Notes under the pieces: model-generated
Databases searched by the model: none
What the model saw: the letters and a program-made list of their open reading frames with translations, nothing else
Told to the model about the DNA's origin: nothing
Made by a program: the position numbers and the translations under genes
Shown here: one piece after another, positions 57,732 to 64,000 of the stretch
Layout of the letters: each line of letters starts with the position of its first letter
How positions within the stretch are numbered: the first letter of the stretch is position 1
Assembly: GCA_021234155.1 (NCBI GenBank)
Contig: JAJEKV010000032.1
Coordinates: 8,280,736-8,344,735, forward strand
Direction: 5' to 3'
Source of the DNA: Isoetes taiwanensis
Lineage: Eukaryota; Streptophyta; Lycopodiopsida; Isoetales; Isoetaceae
DNA length: 64,000 bases

Positions 57732-58250
57732 AAAGAAAAGAAAGAAAGAAAAAAAACACATAGTAGTTACAAAGTCTGAAATGCATGTATCGTCCCGGCG
57801 AAGTTACAATCTGCGAATGCATGTATCCGCGGCCGGCTGTGGACATGGTAAAATTCGACCGTAATCACGCCCAAATTTTTTTTTTTTTTAGGGCGTGGTT
57901 ACAAAGGCTGAAATACATGTATCCGTCGTCAGGACATGGCAAATTCGCACCGTAACCACCCCCCCTTTTTTTTTTTTTTTTTTTTAAGGGCGGATCTTGA
58001 AATGCATGTATCTCGTTGGATATGTGGATATGGCAAATTCGCACCGAAGTTACCTAAAAAAAAAAAGTACGAAAAAGGGCACAGATGGTTACAATGCGAA
58101 ATGCATGTATTCATTGGGTGTGGACATGGCAAATTCGCATCAGAGCCAATGCCTAAAAAGAAAGAAATAAAGTGTTGCATAATAGCCACAAAGACGAAAT
58201 GCATGTAACCATTGGTTATGGATATGGCAAATGTGCAATCGTGAACCACG
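57600..58250. repeat. Array of GAAATGCATGTATCC units separated by homopolymer tracts
   Basis: About seven units contain GAAATGCATGTATCC followed ~15-25 bases later by GGACATGGCAAATTCGCA. Units often begin GTGGTTACAAA and end CACCGTAACCAC, so single units have inverted ends. Between units lie simple tracts: (AAAG)n at 57688-57741, T-runs at ~57880 and 57967, and an A-run at 58055. Spacing is about 90-150 bases because of the tracts. Confidence 0.85.
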
Positions 58251-58291
58251 CTCTTGAGATTGTTAATGAAATACGATTTGAATCTACAGCC

Positions 58292-58387
58292 TGTTCATTA
58301 GAAACCTAGAGTCTCAGGCCTCAACCCTAGTGGGTTTCCATGCTGGCATCGGGGTTGGGCCCTTAAGTGATCCCATCAAACCTCTAA
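58292..58387. mobile_element. Small MITE sharing the termini of the 4.4-kb element
   Basis: The right end GGGCCCTTAAGTGATC...CTCTAATG resembles the right terminus at 59808-59838 (GGGCCCTTAATTGACC...CTCTAATG), and the left end starts CATTAGA. About 96 bases lie between. Short and diverged, but the position inside the larger element suggests a nested relative. Confidence 0.45.
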
Positions 58388-58391
58388 TGAA

Positions 58392-58530
58392 TTTCGCACC
58401 GTAGCTACGGTGCGAAAACAACACTTCCATATTTTATGTTATACATAATTTTCGCTGCCTGCCTACGGTGCGAAAACAACACTTCCTTATTTTATAATAT
58501 TCATATTTTCGCATCGTAGCTACTTTAATT
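58392..58530. repeat. Second palindromic 58-bp array, with perfect 26-bp palindrome
   Basis: Three units at 58392, 58451 and 58508 match the array at 57198 (same CACTTCCATATTTTATGTTA spacer). The first unit's core, 58392-58417, is a perfect 26-base palindrome (TTTCGCACC... mirrored to ...GGTGCGAAA). The other two cores are imperfect. Confidence 0.9.
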
Positions 58531-58816
58531 TTTTATGTTACACGGAAAGCAAACCTTTCCAATCAATATACAATAGATCTCCAATTAATCGTCACTTATA
58601 TTTATATTACATAGATTCATATACAGATGCAATATCTGAACCGAACCATGTTTTGACTTATCCCGCATTCAAGAGATTCAGCTCCATCATGAAGTCGAGC
58701 ACTCCAACCTTCAAGAAATAGACTATCTAAAAACTATCCAATCGAATCGCTTTGAATCGTAAAACATCTTGAATATAAGGCAATGAACAAATCAATTCCT
58801 AAATTTGTCTTCACAT

Positions 58817-59456
58817 GCCCGCAGAAAACCCTCCCTTCTCCTTCAATGTCGTAAACATTTCCTCAGGACAACTTACTCGGCTAGTAAGACGTATGGCATC
58901 CGTGAGGCCCTGCTGAGATAGCTCTGGACAGTGGGCAATGGAAGCTCAATAAGCTTGGATCTTCGTGGCGAGTATTCATACCTCCAGAACCATATACCCC
59001 TTTTCTGTGAGTTGCACTGGTATGCTACCTTCGAACAACAAGGAGTCCATATCTTGATGAAAGTAATGGAATACACTACTGTGAAGAGACTGTGTTCTAC
59101 ACATCAGATATACACAAAACTGAGAGAATAGGAATGAACTGGATAAGTAACTGAACTAATTTAGATATGGATTGCATAGAAGTACATACTTACAATTTGC
59201 TTCTAACCGTGGGAAAGTTGTTTTTTTTTTCTTTTGCCATATTTGTTGGAGTGTATACATGACTCACTTGTACAAATATCTCTTTGCTTGATCGAAAACC
59301 GACCACCAAAGCCTTCCAATGTGCAGAAACATCACTTCTCCTGCATCTTTTGACTTGCGATTCACCTTGCATTCCAGGTTGGAGTGTAACAAAGCTCTCG
59401 GTCGACACCACGAAGCTTTCAAAGTCATTTCCGATTGTGATAGAGCGTATAGCCAT
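58817..59456 (-). CDS. Unrecognised small multi-exon gene in the right arm of the 4.4-kb element
   Basis: On the - strand ATG 59456 opens MAIRSITIGNDFESFVVSTE ... CRRSDVSAHWKALVVGFRSS and reaches a CAA/GTGAGT donor near 59266. A second stretch at ~59055-58985 reads MDSLLFEGSIPVQLTEKGYM and ends at a GTATGA donor-like site. A third, near 58940-58820, reads SIAHCPELSQQGLTDAIRLT ... CPEEMFTTLKEKGGFSAGM and stops. Exon joins are not proven. No known domain. It runs toward the + strand gene in the opposite arm. Confidence 0.4.
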
Positions 59457-59835
59457 CTAAAGTCATAGAATTCAAATTAGAATGTGGAGCGGAATCGAAA
59501 TACTAGGAAAGGCTCGGTGATTTTACCTTGATCGAAGCTTTTTTGTGGTCGAAACTCACTGACGCAGGTCGAAGCTATTCCCGAGCAAATCGAAGTTCCC
59601 TCGGCGCGGGCAATCGATCTGCACGCAAACTTTGTTGAAGAAAACACCTGAGCGGGAATTGAGGGCAGGAGCTAACGGTCATAATTGCTACGTGTGTAAT
59701 CTGACACCCGAAGCTAGAGGCACGGATATTACCGAAGCTACGTGCAGTTGACACCTGGAATGGCGAAACCATTGGCCGCGAGCTTTTCGACGTGGCATCG
59801 AGTAAGGGCCCTTAATTGACCTCAAAAAAACTCTA

Positions 59836-60290
59836 ATGAGCCTCCTGACAGCAAAATGCTCATGTTTTCTTTAACATGGCTACACAAGATCACTGAGGTG
59901 TAAAATTTGTACCATTGTTGCTTACATACCTTAGAGCTACTTTCAGAAAAAGCTTTAAATCACTAGTTTGGGTGTCATGCGTGACTGCCATGGTGTGAAA
60001 GTATGCAGAGGCAAATGGAGTCAGTTGAGAGAGCAAATATACAATCAAGAATGCGAGGTAAAGTTCACATGGAGTTGTGCAAATCAGCTGCCTATCTAAT
60101 GAAAAAACGGCAGAAACTCTTGCTTGACACTCATTGCAAATTCCACATTGAGTATAAGCCTGACATCATTTATGCAGTAGGTTTGTTATCTAAGTCCATG
60201 CAGCAACCAAAAGTTACTTATTGGCACCTGCTAAAAGAGTGTTCGGTGCAATTTCGATCTGCACAACCGAGGCTGCATTGAAAGCATTGT
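59836..60290 (+). pseudogene. Copia RT/RNase H relic, right part
   Basis: Near 60150-60235 the + strand reads EYKPDIIYAVGLLSKSMQQP followed by VTYWHLLKE, the conserved Ty1/copia motif just before RNase H. The preceding sequence is too degraded to follow. Together with 55140-55430 it suggests one copia copy split by the 4.4-kb element. Confidence 0.65.
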
Positions 60291-60454
60291 GCACTAGCAT
60301 GCAGGTGCTATGGCTGGTCTGTTCTCATAAACATCAGGAGTTCAAAGTCCAACCTGGGGCATTTATGGTCTAATAATAGTGGAGCAAAGAACATGCAACT
60401 GGTGCCAGGTGGCATCCACTTAGCTAACACAAGGAGTCATCAGTCCATGAAAGG

Positions 60455-60732
60455 ATGTTAAAATATCAGACATGAATAAAGCAATAAACATAATTTTGTC
60501 AAATTTAAGAATGCCAGGCTCTCCAGCTGAAGATTTTGCAATAGGGAAGCTGGTAATGTTTACAGAAGGATCTGATACAAAATCCAAGGATTTACTTATG
60601 AGTGCACATGCATTGCTTAACAAGGATACTGAAGTTGGAAGGGGAGGATTTGGAATTGTGTATAAGGCTCTGCTGCCTGATGGAGAAGTATTTGCAGTGA
60701 AAAAGCAAAATGAAGCAAACCATAGAAACTAA
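60455..60732 (+). pseudogene. Captured LRR receptor-kinase fragment
   Basis: After an ATATCAG acceptor-like word, the frame reads SPAEDFAIGKLVMFTEGSDT, then AHALLNKDTEVGRGGFGIVY and KALLPDGEVFAVKKQ, stopping at 60732. This is the juxtamembrane segment and ATP-binding start of an LRR receptor-like kinase: glycine-rich loop GRGGFG and the VAVKK lysine region. Everything after the invariant lysine is missing, so it has no kinase activity. It lies among transposon sequence, which suggests gene-fragment capture. Confidence 0.75.
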
Positions 60733-61039
60733 TTATGGAGGTGTAAAGAAGACGATAGAAACTCTGCTTCCTTTGCTCTAGAAGAATGGGGCAACTAGAA
60801 GAATTGAAGAAGAATCGAAGCAAACGAGGGAAGATTGAGCAAAAAAAAAAAAACCTCTGTTGAGCTTGCCGAGCTAGAGACTTCAAAAAGAATATGATCC
60901 TACATTCCTGCAAACAAAGATTCCTAAAGACTCTTGCTCGAGAAGAATGGAAGCAAATGAGAATCAGAATGGAAGATTGAGAAAAAAAAATTACCTCTGT
61001 TGAGCTTGCCCGCTGTTGCCGGCGGGAAACTGAGCTGTG

Positions 61040-61410
61040 CGATGAGTTACATGATTTTTGGGGTCTATTCGGCTTGCAGATTCATCAAAAAGGAGTATTC
61101 GACCTGCAGTTCAATCCTCAGGCGTATTCGACTTGCAGATTTCAGAGATAGAATTGGTAAGCCGAATACTCCCTTGCCGGAATCGTTTTGAAAAACAGAA
61201 ATCGGAACACAGAACACGAAACAGAACTTGCATGCAGTATTCGACTTGGAGTTTCGCCAGCAGTATTTGACTTGAAATTTCGCTTGGACGTATTCGGCTC
61301 ACGGTTTAGACCAGGTTGAAATGGCAGGTCGAATACCCCTTATGCCGCTTTTTTTCGCCGGCAACAAAACAGAAGATGCAGGCCGAATACCACGCTAGGG
61401 TATTCGGCTC
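61040..61410. repeat. Cluster of CAAGTCGAATACCCC-type motif, right
   Basis: About ten copies of the motif seen at 49185-49725. Most are reversed (GTATTCGACTTGCAG, GTATTCGGCTTGCAG, GTATTCGACCTGCAG); three are forward (GGTCGAATACCCC type). Intervals are 25-60 bases. Confidence 0.85.
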
Positions 61411-61546
61411 AAAGTTTACTGGAATCGAGGCCCAAATGTGGTGCCAATATTTCCTTCGCTAAATTTTAGCACCATGTTGTGATTGTCGGACTTATCTTAT
61501 AAAAGTCTGTACATGTTTTTATGCTAAAAACTTTTGGGGGGGGCAG

Positions 61547-61881
61547 TGTTAACCACTAGTGGTTAACATTGTGCACATGCTAGGTGTCAGTGGTGGCAGA
61601 CGACACTTGGCATGTTTAGGTTAACTTAAGTGTATGGCTTAGATTTAGCTAGATGTAGGGCTCAGATCTGTGGTCTACACTATATTAGACCGGAGCCTCT
61701 TCAGATGTACTTAGGTTTTATCTCAAGTTTGGAGAGCCTCATTTGGCCACGTTCCCTTCACTCTTTGTACATATTTGTTTTTTCTTGTTCTTATTTTGTG
61801 ATCATGAGCATGGCAGCTTTGTAACATCCGGCAGTCATAGACTGCTGCTGCAAGGCGTGTGCCAAGAACTTACAATGAACA
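61547..61881 (+). repeat. ~335-bp terminal-type repeat, right copy (3' LTR-like)
   Basis: Reverse complement of 48607-48935 apart from small changes. It starts TGTTAACC and ends AATGAACA. A G-rich tract (TTTTGGGGGGGGGCAG-like, 61532-61546) directly precedes it, as a polypurine tract precedes a 3' LTR. Its first 22 bases form a perfect palindrome (TGTTAACCACT mirrored), absent from the left copy. No 5-bp target duplication was found around it. Confidence 0.75.
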
Positions 61882-62189
61882 CCAAATCTACCATAAAATT
61901 TGAGGCAGACTCACAAGATTCACGAGTCTGCACCTACCCGACTGCAATTAATGAGGGGAGGGTTCATCAAACAAATCCTCACAGGAGGATTCACATTGAA
62001 TCCTCCCAGGCATGCAAAGTCAATAAAATAAATGCGGGAGATTTGCCACATGATTTTCCTTTGGGCAAATCCTCCTCATTAGACAGATGGAGGCCATATC
62101 AATAAGAGGATTCCCTTCACTACCACCCCAATTCTGGAACAACACTTAAAAACAACAGTAAAAGAAAAACCACATGTTGTTGTTCAAAA
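61882..62189. other. Flank of right repeat, no gene recognised
   Basis: The words AATCCTC and GAGGATTCAC recur in both orientations near 61965-62110. No coding feature. Confidence 0.4.
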
Positions 62190-63395
62190 AACTCTACATG
62201 TGGTTATGTGGAGGTGTGGTTTATTAAGAAGACGATGTAGGTTTTTTTTAAGGAGCTATAGCTTTTTTTTTTTAAGGTGTGGTTTTTTTTTTAGGTATGG
62301 TTTCATTTTGCGGAAGTGTAGTTTTTTTTTTAAAGATGAGTTGTTTTTAAGAGGATGTTGTTTTCTGAGGTGTGGTTTATAATAAGGTGTTGTTTTTAAG
62401 TAGCTATTTTTTAAGGAAATATGGTTTTTTAAGGTGTCGTTTATAAGTAGGTGTAGTTTTTAAGTAGCTGTTTTCTAAGGAAGTATAGTTTTCTGAAGTG
62501 GTATGATTTTTTAAGTCTAGGTGTTGTTTTTTGAGGTGTGGTTTATAAGTGAGTGTAGTTTTTAAGCAGTTGTTTTGGAAAGAAGTATGGGTTTTTGAGG
62601 TGTGGTTTATAAGTGGGTGTAGTTCTTAAGTGGTTGTTTTCTAATGAAGTATGGTTTTCTGAAGTGGTGTAGTTTATAACTAGGTGTAGTTTTTAAGAAG
62701 CTATTTCTAAGGAAGTATGGTTTTTTGGAGGTGTAGTTTTTAAGTAGCTATTTTTTAAGGAAATATGGTTTTTTAAGGTGTCGTTTATAAGTAGGTGTAG
62801 TTTTTAAGTAGCTGTTTTCTAAGGAAGTATAGTATTCTGAAGTGGTATGATTTTTTAAGTCTAGGTGTTGTTTTTTGAGGTGTAGTTTATAAGTGAGTGT
62901 AGTTTTGAAGCAGCTATTTTGGAAAGAAGTATGGGTTTTTGAGGTGTGGTTTATAAGTTGGTGTAGTTCTTAAGTGGTTGTTTTCTAATGAAGTATGGTT
63001 TTCTGAAGTGGTGTAGTTTATAACTAGGTGTAGTTTTTAAGAAGCTATTTTTAAGGAAGTATGGTTTTTTGGAGGTGTGATTTATATAATTAGGTGTAGC
63101 TGTTTTTTTAGGGAAGTATGGTTTTTTGAAGTGTAGTTTATAAGTAGATGTAGTTTCTAAGTGGCTATATTTTAAGGAAGTATGGTTTTCTAAAGTGGTG
63201 TGGTTTACGACTAGACATTGTTTTCAAGTCTATTTCTTAAGTAAGTATAGTTTTTTTTGAGTTGTAATTTATAACTATGTGTAGTTTCTAGTAACTATTT
63301 TTGATTAAAAAAGTATGGTTTTTTCTTAAGTAAGTATAGTTTTTTTTGAGTTGTAATTTATAACTATGTGTAGTTTCTAGTAACTATTTTTGATT
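62190..63395. repeat. G/T-rich minisatellite with ~345-bp higher-order unit
   Basis: Degenerate units of the form GGTGTGGTTTATAAGTAGGTG ... TTTTTAAGTAGCTGTTTTCT ... AAGGAAGTATGGTTTT recur every ~65-75 bases. The block beginning TAGCTATTTTTTAAGGAAAT at 62401 recurs almost exactly at 62745, so a ~344-base higher-order repeat is present about twice. The + strand is almost free of C throughout. Confidence 0.88.
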
Positions 63396-63419
63396 AGCAA
63401 ACAATCAGATCAAATTTGA

Positions 63420-63761
63420 ATGGAGTGCAAAATTTTTGCAATTATTCAAGATAATTCTCGACTCACTTGTGGATTTTTGAAGGGAGAAAGCTCGGTTCTT
63501 TGGAACAAACTGATAATTGAGCAGATCTTTTCTGAATACCTCTTCCAAAAAGAATACACCTTTGTACCCAGCTGTGAAGAATTCGAAGTTGAAATCACAC
63601 AAGCTTGGCTTGAAGAATTTCTTGGCAAAAGAAACATTGCTGCTACAGGGATCTTTAAGGTTTTCAATCGAGAATTCAACAACAGGATTACTATCAAACT
63701 TTTCAGTGATCCTTTTCCAGGTGAATTAGAAGAGGCAGATCTTCAAATTGACTTTCAATAG
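63420..63761 (+). CDS. Hypothetical protein, 113 codons
   Basis: ATG 63420 opens MECKIFAIIQDNSRLTCGFL; later AWLEEFLGKRNIAATGIFKV and ELEEADLQIDFQ before the TAG-type stop at 63761. Composition is protein-like but no domain is recognised and the opposite strand is also open. Directly follows the minisatellite. Confidence 0.3.
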   Translation: MECKIFAIIQDNSRLTCGFLKGESSVLWNKLIIEQIFSEYLFQKEYTFVPSCEEFEVEITQAWLEEFLGKRNIAATGIFKVFNREFNNRITIKLFSDPFPGELEEADLQIDFQ

Positions 63762-64000
63762 ATCGAAATTCTTCTAAATTGAATGCATTTCATGGTATTA
63801 ATTTGGATTCCGACCTGCATAGTAGCATTTTAATTAAATTGCCAAATTCGCTCCTCTTACCTTCTCTTCTGTCCATGTCTCAACACTACTCTGTTGTTTT
63901 CCCCTCGACTTCGCTTCAAATTTGTTACCAAAATGTTGCCAAAACCAAAACCCTAAACACAGATTTCTTAGTCTTTTTGCACAATTTCTGCGTCTCCCTC
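63762..64000. other. Window end, no gene recognised
   Basis: CT-rich and pyrimidine-rich sequence near 63850-64000 could be the leader of a gene beyond the window, but nothing confirms it. Confidence 0.25.

Larger units (their letters stand above)
55431..59835 (+). mobile_element. 4.4-kb inverted-repeat DNA element inserted in copia relic
   Basis: The left end (55428-55459, TTAGAGTTTTTTTGAGGTCA then AAGGGCC) and the right end (59808-59838) are inverted copies with one mismatch in 32 bases. Weaker similarity runs further inward to a TGCCACGT word. If a TA target is assumed, TA sits at both borders (55431-55432 and 59834-59835). The two flanks are both copia-like. Inside are a + strand gene just after the left end, a - strand gene just before the right end, and palindromic tandem arrays in the centre. 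No transposase was recognised, so it may be non-autonomous with captured genes, or of a superfamily I do not know. Confidence 0.7.

Noticed and set aside
57502-57864. Frames rich in KERKKE or FFLSFF
   Set aside because: Translations of the (AAAG)n microsatellite.
48607-61881. Calling the block a complete autonomous MULE outright
   Set aside because: No DDE core found, the left repeat has its own 5-bp duplication, and the right repeat has a polypurine-like tract; kept as a hypothesis only.

Overview
This is a stretch of a land-plant nuclear genome. Evidence: two intron-containing genes of plant type with canonical GT/AG splice sites (a UPL5-like HECT ubiquitin ligase and a cyclophilin), plus a dense layer of plant transposons (Ty1/copia, Ty3/gypsy, LINE, CACTA, a SINE-like element, MITEs). 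I cannot name the species; the density of decayed repeats suggests a large, repeat-rich genome. Only two loci look like intact host genes.

Layout. 1-2965: a direct, slightly diverged copy of 28492-31467, carrying a broken last UPL5 exon and an orphan copy of the cyclophilin promoter and leader. 3-13.7 kb: almost gene-free, with a foldback MITE, an AT-rich repeat, a G-rich tract, a pair of LTR-like direct repeats and a SINE-like unit. 13755-14899: a short CACTA element with 3-bp target duplication, a DUF4216-type fragment and a 12-bp-period subterminal array. 16090-21357: a Ty1/copia element with both LTRs and a 5-bp target duplication, inserted into an unrecognised host pseudogene that continues to 23.3 kb. 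25062-29112: UPL5-like gene in three coding exons. 31196-33279: cyclophilin gene with a leader intron. 33.9-47 kb: nested LINE and gypsy relics on both strands. 48.6-61.9 kb: a roughly symmetrical block bounded by inverted ~330-bp repeats, each with an inner cluster of a CAAGTCGAATACCCC-type motif; inside lie a broken multi-exon gene, a SWIM/MULE-like transposase exon, a copia relic split by a 4.4-kb inverted-repeat element, palindromic tandem arrays and a captured receptor-kinase fragment. 62.2-63.4 kb: a G/T-rich minisatellite with ~345-bp higher-order period. The last 600 bases hold one small unrecognised ORF.

How it fits together. The two host genes are neighbours on the + strand. The duplication that starts the window copies exactly the junction between them (end of UPL5, intergenic DNA, start of cyclophilin), so it yields neither a complete ligase nor a complete cyclophilin. 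Most of the rest is transposon-on-transposon nesting whose order can partly be read: copia relic, then the 4.4-kb element into its RT, then tandem arrays within that. Disagreements between the duplicated copies fall often at CAG/CTG sites, so some frameshifts may be consensus errors rather than biology.
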